Assembly (NCBI GenBank): GCA_023451115.1 | Contig: JAEXFV010000028.1 | Location: 1-21,257 of the forward strand | Direction: 5' to 3' | Source of the DNA: Bacillota bacterium | GTDB taxonomy: Bacteria; Bacillota; Clostridia; Christensenellales; CAG-138 | DNA length: 21,257 nucleotides | Part shown: one piece after another, positions 1-7,447 of the stretch | Position numbering within the stretch: the stretch's first letter is position 1 | Layout: every line of letters starts with the position of its first letter | Notes under the pieces: model-generated | Database searches by the model: none | What the model was told of the DNA's origin: nothing | Seen by the model: the letters and a program-made list of their open reading frames with translations, nothing else | Made by a program: the position numbers and the translations under genes

Positions 1-621
1 GGAAAAGTGATCGGCATTGACCCTGGACATCAAGAGCAGGCAGATCATGGATTAGAAGCAATCGCACCTGGATCTTCCCGGACAAAGGAGCGCATGAGCG
101 CCGGTGCAGCTGGAGTAAAAACAGGCATCCAGGAGTACATAATCAATTTACAAATTTCAAAAAAATTAAAAAAGATTTTAGAAGATGCCGGTGCCTCCGT
201 GGTGATGAGCAGAACTCGAAATAACGTTTCTCTCTCCAACGTTCAAAGAGCGGAACTCATGAACAACGCAGAAGTTGACTGCTGGGTTCGTATTCATTGC
301 GACTACAGCTCCAACCGGGAAAAAGCTGGTATTCAAGTACTTACCCCTTCAAAATCTGCAAATAGCGCCATCCACACCCAAAGCCTGAAATTGGCCCAAT
401 GCATATTACAGGCTGCTTCCAACGAAACTGGGGCATGTGCGCTGGATATTGTAATAAAATCCGAGCAAACGGGGTTTAATTGGTCCCAGTCTCCAGTAAT
501 TACCATTGAGCTTGGCTTTTTATCCAATCCTGTAGAAGACGTACGTCTGAACAGAGATACCTACCAAACCAGTTGCGCAACTGGAATTTACAAAGGTTTG
601 CTCGCTTATTTTGCACAATAA
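1..621 (+). CDS. N-acetylmuramoyl-L-alanine amidase (Amidase_3), 5'-truncated by window
   Basis: Zinc-dependent cell-wall hydrolase that cuts the amide bond between MurNAc and L-Ala of peptidoglycan. The frame is open to the first base, so the gene begins upstream; a GTG at 7 is internal (it encodes the V of GKVIGIDPGH). Visible family landmarks are the first zinc His in IDPGH, the zinc Glu in GIQEYIINLQ, SRTR, the second zinc His in RIHCD, and the catalytic Glu in TIELGFLSNP, so the catalytic domain is essentially complete and looks active. In a spore former this could be a CwlD-like amidase making spore-cortex muramic lactam, or a general autolysin; the missing N-terminus (signal peptide or other domains) prevents a choice. 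A strong terminator follows directly. Confidence 0.9.
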   Translation, partial: GKVIGIDPGHQEQADHGLEAIAPGSSRTKERMSAGAAGVKTGIQEYIINLQISKKLKKILEDAGASVVMSRTRNNVSLSNVQRAELMNNAEVDCWVRIHCDYSSNREKAGIQVLTPSKSANSAIHTQSLKLAQCILQAASNETGACALDIVIKSEQTGFNWSQSPVITIELGFLSNPVEDVRLNRDTYQTSCATGIYKGLLAYFAQ

Positions 622-639
622 CACAATAAAATGAATATG

Positions 640-672
640 AAAAAAGGCATGTCCAACGGACATGCCTTTTTC
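640..672. terminator. Bidirectional intrinsic terminator between amidase and SASP
   Basis: A perfect 14-bp stem (AAAAAGGCATGTCC, 641-654) with a 3-nt loop pairs with 658-671. The arms end in A5 and T5, so it has a U-tract in both directions. It sits about 20 nt past the amidase stop and about 20 nt past the convergent SASP stop, and so probably serves both. Confidence 0.85.
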
Positions 673-689
673 ATTTGGGCTTCTTCTTC

Positions 690-899
690 TTAGCGCATCA
701 TGCTGCCGCTATTCATATGCTGTTCAGCATAAGAGATCATGCGCTTTACCATTTCGCCGCCGATAGAACCAGCCTCGCGGGAGGTCAAATCGCCGTTGTA
801 GCCCTGCTTCAAATTAACGTTCAGGGAAGAGGCCACCTCGGTTTTGAACTGATCCAGAGAAGACTTGGTCTCGGGAATAAGCACGTTGTTTCTTGCCAT
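690..899 (-). CDS. Alpha/beta-type small acid-soluble spore protein (copy 1)
   Basis: A 69-aa DNA-binding spore protein. The family coats dormant-spore DNA, protects it from UV and heat, and is degraded at germination as an amino-acid source. The C-terminal signature REAGSIGGEMVKRMI matches the family hallmark, as do NVNLKQGYNGDL and the N-terminal VLIPET. The start is ATG at 899 with AAAGGAG 8-9 nt upstream. It is a tandem paralogue of the gene at 991-1185, near-identical in its core but with a longer C-terminal tail (HMNSGSMMR). The segment normally recognised by the germination protease GPR reads TEVASSLNV rather than the usual TE(V/F/I)AxELGV form: the Glu and Gly are replaced by Ser and Asn. 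I saw no clear sigma-G promoter immediately upstream, so it may be co-transcribed from copy 2. Confidence 0.95.
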   Translation of the reverse strand: MARNNVLIPETKSSLDQFKTEVASSLNVNLKQGYNGDLTSREAGSIGGEMVKRMISYAEQHMNSGSMMR

Positions 900-947
900 T
901 GTTTTTTCTCCTTTCTATCATAATGACAGCCATTAGGCTATTTCTTT

Positions 948-975
948 GCGGGGGCTAGTGATTTTCTGCCCCCGC
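948..975. other. GC-rich hairpin between the two SASP genes
   Basis: GCGGGGGC (948-955) pairs perfectly with GCCCCCGC (968-975) across a 12-nt loop, about 15 nt past the stop of SASP copy 2. There is no U-tract on either strand. It may be a weak terminator or an mRNA-stabilising 3' structure, tuning copy 1 relative to copy 2. Confidence 0.6.
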
Positions 976-990
976 CTCCGATGTCTGTTG

Positions 991-1185
991 TTATTTAGGC
1001 ATATTCTGCTCGGCATAAGCGATCATGCGTTTTACCATTTCGCCGCCGATAGAACCAGCTTCACGGGAAGTGAGGTCACCGTTGTAACCTTGCTTCAGAT
1101 TGACGTTCAGGGAAGACGCAACCTCAGTCTTGAACTTGTCCAGAGCCGCTTTGGACTCGGGAACCAATACGTTGTTCCTGGCCAT
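991..1185 (-). CDS. Alpha/beta-type small acid-soluble spore protein (copy 2)
   Basis: A 64-aa SASP, the upstream member of the tandem pair. The start is taken at MARNNVLVPES (ATG at 1185) because AAAGGAGG lies just upstream; a longer reading from 1203 would put the ribosome binding site inside the gene. The family signature REAGSIGGEMVKRMI is identical to copy 1, and the stretch from FKTEV to KRMI is the same in both proteins. The DNA differs at many third positions, so this is an old duplication kept by purifying selection. It shares the same unusual TEVASSLNV segment. Expected expression is in the forespore under sigma-G. The roughly 95 nt upstream contain no -35/-10 pair I would defend. 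Confidence 0.95.
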   Translation of the reverse strand: MARNNVLVPESKAALDKFKTEVASSLNVNLKQGYNGDLTSREAGSIGGEMVKRMIAYAEQNMPK

Positions 1186-1282
1186 TGTTTTTCCTCCTTT
1201 CATCGGATGTAGTATTAATGTGCCCTGATGTGTAAGTTCTATGAATGGAATCTATTGTAATCATTTATAAAAATTTAAAATT

Positions 1283-1308
1283 AAAAAGCGCCCTGTCCGG
1301 CGCTTTTT
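1283..1308 (-). terminator. Terminator after the metallophosphoesterase gene
   Basis: A 10-bp stem (AAAAAGCGCC / GGCGCTTTTT) with a 6-nt loop, followed on the minus strand by a U-rich run. It ends the zinc-ribbon/phosphoesterase unit and separates it from the SASP genes. Confidence 0.85.
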
Positions 1309-1326
1309 CCTGCATGGTGTATTATC

Positions 1327-2019
1327 CTATACTTCCATCACAAGCTTTGGTGTAAATCCGATATGATCTGCTGAAACCAGTTGATATACAACATGGTTGC
1401 GTTCCCCTTCAAAAGCATTTTTACAGCTTTTTCCGTGCAAATGCCCATATAGAACCAATTCAATCCCGGCATTTTCTAACAATTCGGTAAACCCGGAGGC
1501 AGCTCGCATCTCATTGAACGGCGGGTAATGCATCATTACAATTTTTCTACCCTGGGCAGGCAAATCGGCAAGTGACAACGCTAACCGCCCTACTTCACGA
1601 TTATAAATTTTAAGATCTTTTTCCGGGTCAAATCCTGCGCTTCCAGGGCAAATCCAGCCACGAGAGCCTGCAATGCATAAAGGGCCCAGAGATAGCCAGT
1701 CGTTTTGCAATACATACGTATCCGGCGGAAGGACAGCTCGCACTTGGGTAACCGAGTTCCACCAATAATCATGGTTTCCTCTGATTAAAACCTTTTTACC
1801 AGGTAATGCAGCCAAGTAGGCAAAGTCGGGAGCAGTTTCACTTAAGTGCATGGCCCAGCTAAAATCACCTGGTAAAAGCACTACATCATCGGTGCCAACC
1901 AATGACATCCAGGTCTCCTGAATACGGCGGGTGTGTTGGTCCCATTTGGCGCCGAAAATATCCATGGGTTTATTGACCGCTCCGGATAAATGCAAATCGC
2001 CAATGGCAAAAACCTTCAT
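1327..2019 (-). CDS. Calcineurin-like metallophosphoesterase (COG1768-like)
   Basis: A 230-aa predicted metal-dependent phosphohydrolase, probably cytosolic, substrate unknown. All five metallophosphoesterase motifs are present: D-x-H (D8, H10 in AIGDLHLS), GD (D52 in LLPGDFSW), GNHD (residues 81-84), a lone His in MMHYPPF (H164), and GHLH (H193, H195). The segments KPMDIFGAKWDQH and RGNHDYWW resemble the Clostridia/Bacilli proteins filed under COG1768 (recognised from memory, not searched). The start is ATG at 2019, which places MKVFAIGDLHLS at the N-terminus as in relatives; a TTG at 2034 is possible but sits directly against its GGAGGA. It lies 36 nt downstream of the zinc-ribbon gene and shares its promoter, with a terminator after it. 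Confidence 0.88.
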   Translation of the reverse strand: MKVFAIGDLHLSGAVNKPMDIFGAKWDQHTRRIQETWMSLVGTDDVVLLPGDFSWAMHLSETAPDFAYLAALPGKKVLIRGNHDYWWNSVTQVRAVLPPDTYVLQNDWLSLGPLCIAGSRGWICPGSAGFDPEKDLKIYNREVGRLALSLADLPAQGRKIVMMHYPPFNEMRAASGFTELLENAGIELVLYGHLHGKSCKNAFEGERNHVVYQLVSADHIGFTPKLVMEV

Positions 2020-2055
2020 GCTTCCCCCCGTCAATCCTCCTCAAGCATTTTCTGC

Positions 2056-2448
2056 TTAAGCTTCTTCGTCCTCCGATTCGTCTTTGTCAGACGAATCGTC
2101 ATCTACTTCGTCTCCAAACTCCCTATGGATCTCCTGCAGTTCCTCAGTAGGAATGTCAGCAGATATGGGCATATCGATTTCATCCAGCTGATCCACATCC
2201 ATGTCAGTTAGTTCGTCCGCCGATGGACGCTCCATCAGCTTTTCCAGCTTTTCTCGCCTTTGCCGTTCCCTTAAGCAGTAAGTACATAGCTCTTTCCCGG
2301 GAGCAGCCAGGTTTTCGCCGCATTCGATACAAATCGTCTGCAAATCGTCGGTATCTACCTCGCCCTTCATATCGCGCCGGCAGACATTGCAATATTTTTC
2401 ATCATCCCGAATATAATTCAGTTCACACCTGGGGCATTTGCGTAGCAT
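2056..2448 (-). CDS. Double zinc-ribbon protein with acidic C-terminal tail, function unknown
   Basis: A 130-aa protein I cannot name. Eight cysteines form two four-Cys sets: CPRC plus CNVC (C5, C8, C20, C23) and CIEC plus CTYC (C40, C43, C55, C58), each consistent with one structural zinc. They are followed by a basic helix (LRERQRREKLEKLMER, about 59-74) and then a strongly acidic tail rich in Asp and Glu (about 78-130). This layout suggests a nucleic-acid- or protein-binding adaptor, but nothing identifies a partner. The start at 2448 is chosen because ACGGAGG lies 9 nt upstream; longer starts at 2472 or 2457 would overlap that site. It is the first gene of a two-gene unit with the phosphoesterase and has a clear sigma-A promoter. 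Confidence 0.75.
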   Translation of the reverse strand: MLRKCPRCELNYIRDDEKYCNVCRRDMKGEVDTDDLQTICIECGENLAAPGKELCTYCLRERQRREKLEKLMERPSADELTDMDVDQLDEIDMPISADIPTEELQEIHREFGDEVDDDSSDKDESEDEEA

Positions 2449-2480
2449 GACACCCATCCTCCGTTTCATCATTCAACGTT

Positions 2481-2509
2481 ATTATGCGAAAGGCAACCGT
2501 GCCTGTCAA
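2481..2509 (-). promoter_or_regulatory. Sigma-A promoter of the zinc-ribbon/phosphoesterase unit
   Basis: Reading the minus strand: TTGACA (2509-2504), a 17-nt spacer, CATAAT (2486-2481). A small dyad AGGCA-N4-TGCCT (2491-2504) lies in the spacer and could be an operator. The start codon is about 33 nt downstream of the -10. Confidence 0.75.
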
Positions 2510-2533
2510 GAGGCGATGAAGGGGAATTTGATA

Positions 2534-3190
2534 TTATTCTTGATTTTCTTGTAATCCGCCTTTTTCTTTTTCCTTACAGATGGCTAATTTGTCTTCCCAA
2601 ATTTCTCCAATCCGTTTTTGCAATTGCTCTCTTCCTCGAAAATCCTGGGAAGAATATGCAATTGCAGCCGGGGGCGCCCCCAGCGCTTTCGCCGCCTGAT
2701 TTGCTGCCGCTTGCTGCTTTGAGCGAGCCAGCTTATCCGCCTTGGTGGCAACTAAGGTAAACGGGATGCCATAGTAAATCACCCATTGAAACATTTGCCG
2801 GTCTTCCTGGGTTGGCGCATGGCGAATATCCAACAATAACAGCAAATGATCTACACGGCCGGAGGAAAGGTAGGTTTCCATCAATTGGCCCCAACTTTCC
2901 TGCTCTGTTTTCGGTGCTTTCGCAAAGCCATATCCGGGCAAATCCACCAAATAAAAACTGCGGTTGACCTTAAAATAGTTGATCAAACGGGTTTTCCCAG
3001 GGCTTTGAGAGGTTTTTGCAAGCTTATTGTTGTTGCATAGAGAATTAATCAGGCTGGATTTTCCCACATTGGATTTTCCCACGATGGCAATTTCTGCGTC
3101 CAATGTTTGCGGGTAGCTTCCTGTCAATCCTACGCTGGTGACAAACTCCGCCTGCTTAATTCGAAACGCTTCTTTTTTTTGCTCGCTCAT
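2534..3190 (-). CDS. engB: Ribosome-biogenesis GTPase EngB/YsxC
   Basis: A 218-aa GTPase needed for late assembly of the 50S ribosomal subunit. GTP-binding motifs are clear: G1 GKSNVGKSS (38-46), the switch region SQSPGKTR, G3 DLPGYG (83-88), G4 TKAD (149-152), and a G5-like SSQDF. The Lys/Glu-rich C-terminal tail makes it slightly longer than the usual 195-205 residues. The start is ATG at 3190, preceded by AGGGAG; this ATG overlaps the lon stop as ATGA, so translation is probably coupled to lon. The lonB-lonA-engB order is the one known in Bacillus subtilis. No terminator is obvious after the stop; the next minus-strand unit starts from its own promoter at 2481-2509. Confidence 0.96.
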   Translation of the reverse strand: MSEQKKEAFRIKQAEFVTSVGLTGSYPQTLDAEIAIVGKSNVGKSSLINSLCNNNKLAKTSQSPGKTRLINYFKVNRSFYLVDLPGYGFAKAPKTEQESWGQLMETYLSSGRVDHLLLLLDIRHAPTQEDRQMFQWVIYYGIPFTLVATKADKLARSKQQAAANQAAKALGAPPAAIAYSSQDFRGREQLQKRIGEIWEDKLAICKEKEKGGLQENQE

Positions 3191-5565
3191 GCATTCTCCC
3201 TTCGGCAAAGGATGCCTGCCTGGGGTTGTACCGCAAATGCAACATGCTCATGCTCCTGGCTGCCATGCTGGGGCATATGTACCAACGCATGATTTAGCAC
3301 CTGTTCCAACTCATCCACAAATACCAGCTCCAGCGTTTGGGTAATAGAGGCTGGCACTTCCGCCGCATCCCCTTTATTAGCTGCCGGCAAAATTACCATA
3401 TCCATTCCTGCCTGCACAGCGGCCAATAGCTTTTCCCTAAGCCCCCCAATGGGTAAAACCCTACCGCGCAACGTAACTTCCCCAGTCATCGCCACATTTG
3501 CCTTCACTGGAATACCCGTTAAAGCGCTAACCAAGGCTGTGGCCATAGTAATGCCTGCGCTGGGGCCATCTTTGGGCACCGCACCCTCCGGCACATGAAT
3601 ATGCAAATCCAGCTTTTGATAAAAATCCCGTTCCAATCCCAGCCGTTCACTGTGCGCTCTCACATAGGTTAACGCTGCCTTACCGGATTCCTGCATCACC
3701 TCTCCTAAATGGCCTGTAAGTTGCAAGCTGCCGTTACCCGGGGTAACAGAGGCTTCCACACACAACGTCTTCCCCCCTACGGCAGTCCATGCAAGTCCGG
3801 TAACCAGCCCCACAGCATCTTCCTTCTGCATTTGTTGCTGGCGATAACGCGGCTGACCCAAGTAATCCAGGATTTTCGCCTGGCTTAAGATAATCCGTTT
3901 TTTGCCCTCTACAATTTCGCAAGCCACTTTGCGGCAAATAGAACCAATTACCCGCTCCAGCTCCCGAACACCCGATTCCCGCGAATAATTCTGTATAATA
4001 GCTGCAAACTGGGCATCGGTTATGCGAAGCATACTCTTTTTTAGCCCATTCTTTTCCAGCTGTCTGGGCAACAGATGTCGTTTGGCAATTTCCAGTTTTT
4101 CATCGGCCAGATAACCGGGTACTTCCAAGATTTCCATCCGGTCCAACAACGGCCTGGGGATTGCATCCCCATCATTTGCAGTGGTTAGAATCATCGTGCG
4201 GGAAAGGTCATAAGGAAGTTCCAGAAAATGATCCCGAAAAGCAAAGTTTTGAGCGCTGTCCAGCACTTCTAACATGGCTGCCGTAGGATCTCCCCGATGG
4301 TCTGCCCCTAACTTATCGATTTCATCAAACAGCAATACAGGATTAATGCTCCCCGCCTGCCGCATGGCCGAAATAACCCTGCCCGGCATAGCGCCAATAT
4401 AAGTGCGCCTGTGGCCACGGATTTCCGCTTCATCTCGAATTCCGCCAAGGCTCATTCGCACAAAGTTACGCCCTGTTGCGGCTGCAATGGCAGCGGCTAT
4501 AGAGGTTTTCCCTACTCCCGGAGGACCAACAAGGCATAAGATCTGCCCGTTTGGCTTTTGGGAAAGCTGCTGCACAGCCAAATACTCTAAAATACGCTCC
4601 TTGATCTTTTCCATGCCATAGTGATCCTGATCTAATGCCGCACGGGCATGCGCAAGATCCAGATTATCCTGGGTAGCCTCCCGCCAAGGGAGATCCAGCA
4701 GGCATTCAATATAAGTATGAGCCATTGGTCCCTCATGGGAACCAGTTGGAAGCGAGGATAATCTGCGGATCTCTTTTTCCAGGCGTTTGCGCACCGCTTC
4801 GGGCAAATCTTTTTGCTCCATGCGCTGTCGATATTCCTGAACCTGCTCCAAATCATCTTCGCCCAGTTCCTCGTGAATTACTTTTATCTTTTCCCGCAAG
4901 TAATATTCCCGCTGGTTTTGGTCGATCCGGGTACGCACCTTTTGGGAAAGCTCCTGCTCTACCCGCTGCACCTCCAGCTCTTGTTCCAGATAGGCAAGCA
5001 GCTGCAACAGCCTTTGTGCCACATCCCGCTCCTCCAAAAGATTTTGGCGCATAGCAACATCGCTTAAAGTATGCCTCGCAATCGCATATGCGAGCTGCCC
5101 TGGATCTTGTGTGGCGCACACTTCCTGCCGCTGATCGCTGGTCAATTTCCCACTGAGCTTGGCCGCTTCCTCAAACCGGTCCAAAGCGCGACGCCGTAAT
5201 GCTTCTACAACCGCCTCAGGGCCAGCCTCATCCTGCAGCTCAACAACCCCGGCTTCAAAATAGGGGGCGTCTGCAGTAAACTCAACCACTTGCGCAGGAT
5301 ACATACCTGTAACAAGCATATGCAGCCCATCGCCCTGTATGCGAAAAACCTGTTTGATACGGGCTACAACCCCGATCTTGGCCAAATCATCTGTCGTAAG
5401 CTCGTTTTTTTGTGCATCTTTTTGCGCGCAGAAGAAAGCCATTCCTTCCCCCGCCGCTGCGGCTTGCATAGCGGCAAGCGTTTTCTTCCTTCCAGCATCA
5501 CAATGTATCACTTCACCGGGCAGCACCTGCATGCCCCGCAGTGGAATAATCGGTAACATCTGCAT
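3187..5565 (-). CDS. lon: ATP-dependent protease LonA
   Basis: A 792-aa cytosolic AAA+ serine protease that unfolds and degrades damaged and regulatory proteins. In order: N-terminal LON substrate-binding domain (about 1-195), coiled-coil region (about 195-265), AAA+ module with Walker A GPPGVGKT (347-354) and Walker B LLFDEID (411-417), and the protease domain with catalytic Ser669 in PKDGPSAGI and Lys712 in GGLREKLLAA. Length is normal for bacterial Lon. The last ~30 residues (after LEQVLNHAL) form a His/Gln-rich extension that ends in the engB overlap. The start is ATG at 5565 with GAGGTG 7 nt upstream. A consensus sigma-A promoter lies in the 78-nt gap after lonB, with a dyad over its -10. 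No CIRCE or CtsR box was seen. Confidence 0.97.
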   Translation of the reverse strand: MQMLPIIPLRGMQVLPGEVIHCDAGRKKTLAAMQAAAAGEGMAFFCAQKDAQKNELTTDDLAKIGVVARIKQVFRIQGDGLHMLVTGMYPAQVVEFTADAPYFEAGVVELQDEAGPEAVVEALRRRALDRFEEAAKLSGKLTSDQRQEVCATQDPGQLAYAIARHTLSDVAMRQNLLEERDVAQRLLQLLAYLEQELEVQRVEQELSQKVRTRIDQNQREYYLREKIKVIHEELGEDDLEQVQEYRQRMEQKDLPEAVRKRLEKEIRRLSSLPTGSHEGPMAHTYIECLLDLPWREATQDNLDLAHARAALDQDHYGMEKIKERILEYLAVQQLSQKPNGQILCLVGPPGVGKTSIAAAIAAATGRNFVRMSLGGIRDEAEIRGHRRTYIGAMPGRVISAMRQAGSINPVLLFDEIDKLGADHRGDPTAAMLEVLDSAQNFAFRDHFLELPYDLSRTMILTTANDGDAIPRPLLDRMEILEVPGYLADEKLEIAKRHLLPRQLEKNGLKKSMLRITDAQFAAIIQNYSRESGVRELERVIGSICRKVACEIVEGKKRIILSQAKILDYLGQPRYRQQQMQKEDAVGLVTGLAWTAVGGKTLCVEASVTPGNGSLQLTGHLGEVMQESGKAALTYVRAHSERLGLERDFYQKLDLHIHVPEGAVPKDGPSAGITMATALVSALTGIPVKANVAMTGEVTLRGRVLPIGGLREKLLAAVQAGMDMVILPAANKGDAAEVPASITQTLELVFVDELEQVLNHALVHMPQHGSQEHEHVAFAVQPQAGILCRRENA

Positions 5566-5582
5566 TTGTATTCACCTCGTGT

Positions 5583-5598
5583 ACCCATTATAACGGGT
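5583..5598. promoter_or_regulatory. 16-bp dyad covering the lonA -10 box (possible operator)
   Basis: ACCCATTATAACGGGT is an inverted repeat with 7 of 8 base pairs matching. It encloses the -10 hexamer of the lonA promoter (5587-5592), where a bound repressor would block RNA polymerase. It does not match CIRCE or the CtsR direct repeat. The core TTATAA is self-complementary by promoter composition, so the informative part is the ACCC/GGGT pair. Confidence 0.4.
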
Positions 5599-5615
5599 GT
5601 ATCCATGCAATGCAA
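5587..5615 (-). promoter_or_regulatory. Sigma-A promoter of lonA-engB
   Basis: On the minus strand: TTGCAT (5615-5610), a 17-nt spacer, TATAAT (5592-5587). The predicted start is near 5580, leaving a leader of about 15 nt with GAGGTG. It lies in the gap between the lonB stop and the lon start. Confidence 0.75.
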
Positions 5616-5643
5616 ATACAGGTATACCGGATATTGAAAAAAG

Positions 5644-7356
5644 TTATTCCAACCGGTTTCCGGGAGCAGCAGAAGCGGCAGTATCCACTGCAATCTGCTG
5701 TGCAGCAATTACTTCCTCTACACGTTCTTTTGCCGTTTCCTCCGGCTGAAACGCTCGCTCCAGCCCTTCTTCTAATGTGGCTATGGGAATTACATCCAGG
5801 CCCATGTGAGCAAAGTCTGCTTCCCAATTATCTTTGGGAATTAATACCCGAGATGCCCCTGCCTGCTGCGCTGCCATAATTTTTTCCCGCACGCCGCCAA
5901 CAGGCCGTATCTCTCCCGAAATTGTAATCTCCCCTGTAGCTGCCAGCATGCGGTCCGCTGGCTCCTGCAGCAGGGCGCTTTGCAATGCAATCGCCATTGC
6001 AACGCCTGCACTGGGGCCATCTACCGGAATTCCTCCTGGTATATTAAACCGAATGTCAAAGGCACGCAGATCCCGCCTGAAGCAATGGTGAAAGGCAGTA
6101 AGCACATTTTCTACAGATCCTCTTGCCGTGCTTTTGCGCCGCAGCTTCCGATCCCGCAAATCCAGCTCTTCCTCTTCCACAACGCCATTAAGGGTTAACA
6201 TGCCACATCCTGTTTTTTCGGCAGGTAAAACAGTGCACTCAATTTCCAAAATAATTCCTTGCCCCGCTCCGGCCACCGCAAGGCCGTTGGCACAGCCCAC
6301 CCGATCTTTTTTAGGGATATGTTGCTCCATACGCGGCGTATAATTGCAGGCATGCACTACCCATTCGGCATCTTCATACTCCACTGTTTTCCGCCCTGCA
6401 TCATATGCGATGCCGCAGCTTAATTGCACAATGTTTACCGCATCTCGTCCACTATGAGCGTGCATAGCGCAACAATGCAATGCCTCATCTGTTATTTCGT
6501 AACCAGCGCGATAGGCAGCGCCTGCAGCAATTTGCTCCAACTCAGGCTGCCCTAAGGCTTTGAAATATAACTCCAGGCAGCGGGAACGCAAGGCTGGCGG
6601 AAGCTCTTCCGGGCGCCGGGTAGTCGCTCCCACCAAACGGAAATCTGCAGGCAATCCATGTTGAAAAATTTCATGGATATGCTGGGGGATGCTGCTGTTA
6701 TCCGGTGAATAATACGCGCTTTCAAATTTTACATTGCGGTCTTCCAACACTTTAAGCAGTTTATTCATCTGCATGGGGTGTAACTCGCCAATTTCATCTA
6801 AAAATAAAATACCACAATGCGCCCTGGTTACTGCGCCGGGTTTTGGCTGCGGCACGCCCTGGGTGCCCAAGGCGCCTGCCCCTTGATAGATAGGATCATG
6901 CACAGAGCCTAACAGCGGGTCAGCAATGGCCCGCTCATCAAACCGCACACAAGTAGCATCCATTTCCACAAATTTGGATTCTTCATTAAAGGGAGAATCC
7001 GGCCTGCGCTTGGCCTCTTCCAGCACCAACCGTGCCGCACAGGTTTTTCCAACCCCTGGAGGGCCAAAAATCAACACATGTTGCGGATTTGGCCCGCATA
7101 ACGCTGCCTTTAAGGCGCGGATGCCCTCCTCCTGTCCAATAATATCGGAAAAACTTGCGGGCCTTGCCGTTTCACTCAAGGGCTCGTTAAGATGGCGGCT
7201 GCGCATTTGGACAAGCCGCTGCATCTCAAGCATGTTATGGCCAGGTTTTGCCGGGCGTACTGGTTCGGCAGTGCGCCTTGCCCGCCAGGTTAAAAACACT
7301 ATGACCGCAATTAAAATAGCCACCTGTATCAAAAAGAAACCTAAATTCCAGTCCAT
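5644..7356 (-). CDS. lonB: Sporulation-associated membrane Lon protease LonB
   Basis: A 570-aa AAA+ serine protease of the LonB type, which in Bacillus is a forespore protein made under sigma-F. It lacks the large LonA N-domain and begins with one transmembrane helix (about 6-24, GFFLIQVAILIAVIVFLTW) followed by Arg residues, so the enzyme faces the cytosol from the membrane. Walker A GPPGVGKT is at 98-105 and Walker B GILFLDEIGEL around 182-192; the protease domain has Ser449 in VDGPSAGV and Lys492 in GGVREKIMAA. The C-terminus is Ala/Glu-rich. The start is ATG at 7356 with AGGAGG 10 nt upstream. A CATACTA element upstream suggests forespore control. It lies directly upstream of lonA, as in Bacillus. 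Confidence 0.95.
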   Translation of the reverse strand: MDWNLGFFLIQVAILIAVIVFLTWRARRTAEPVRPAKPGHNMLEMQRLVQMRSRHLNEPLSETARPASFSDIIGQEEGIRALKAALCGPNPQHVLIFGPPGVGKTCAARLVLEEAKRRPDSPFNEESKFVEMDATCVRFDERAIADPLLGSVHDPIYQGAGALGTQGVPQPKPGAVTRAHCGILFLDEIGELHPMQMNKLLKVLEDRNVKFESAYYSPDNSSIPQHIHEIFQHGLPADFRLVGATTRRPEELPPALRSRCLELYFKALGQPELEQIAAGAAYRAGYEITDEALHCCAMHAHSGRDAVNIVQLSCGIAYDAGRKTVEYEDAEWVVHACNYTPRMEQHIPKKDRVGCANGLAVAGAGQGIILEIECTVLPAEKTGCGMLTLNGVVEEEELDLRDRKLRRKSTARGSVENVLTAFHHCFRRDLRAFDIRFNIPGGIPVDGPSAGVAMAIALQSALLQEPADRMLAATGEITISGEIRPVGGVREKIMAAQQAGASRVLIPKDNWEADFAHMGLDVIPIATLEEGLERAFQPEETAKERVEEVIAAQQIAVDTAASAAPGNRLE

Positions 7357-7386
7357 TTTCTATATACCTCCTGCTAGGGCTTGCCT

Positions 7387-7393
7387 TAGTATG
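7387..7393 (-). promoter_or_regulatory. CATACTA: candidate sigma-F/sigma-G-type -10 for lonB
   Basis: The minus strand reads CATACTA, the exact forespore sigma-G -10 consensus known from Bacillus, about 31 nt before the lonB ATG. I could not find a convincing -35 at 15-18 nt, so this is a half-match. Confidence 0.35.
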
Positions 7394-7404
7394 CGTCGGT
7401 ATAT

Positions 7405-7436
7405 AAAAAACAAGACCGCCAAATACTGGCGGCCTT
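7405..7436 (-). terminator. Terminator after the TIM-barrel gene
   Basis: The stem CCGCCA (7416-7421) / TGGCGG (7427-7432) is followed on the minus strand by T6 within TTGTTTTTTAT. It lies 12 nt past the stop at 7448 and isolates that gene from lonB. Confidence 0.8.
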
Positions 7437-7447
7437 ACAAGTATTTT

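Noticed and set aside
1186..1282. Sigma-G promoter for the SASP genes
   Set aside because: Only partial -10 matches (for example AATACTA) were found and no suitably spaced -35.
5566..5643. Heat-shock operators (CIRCE or CtsR box) before lonA
   Set aside because: Neither TTAGCACTC-N9-GAGTGCTAA nor the GGTCAAA direct repeat is present.
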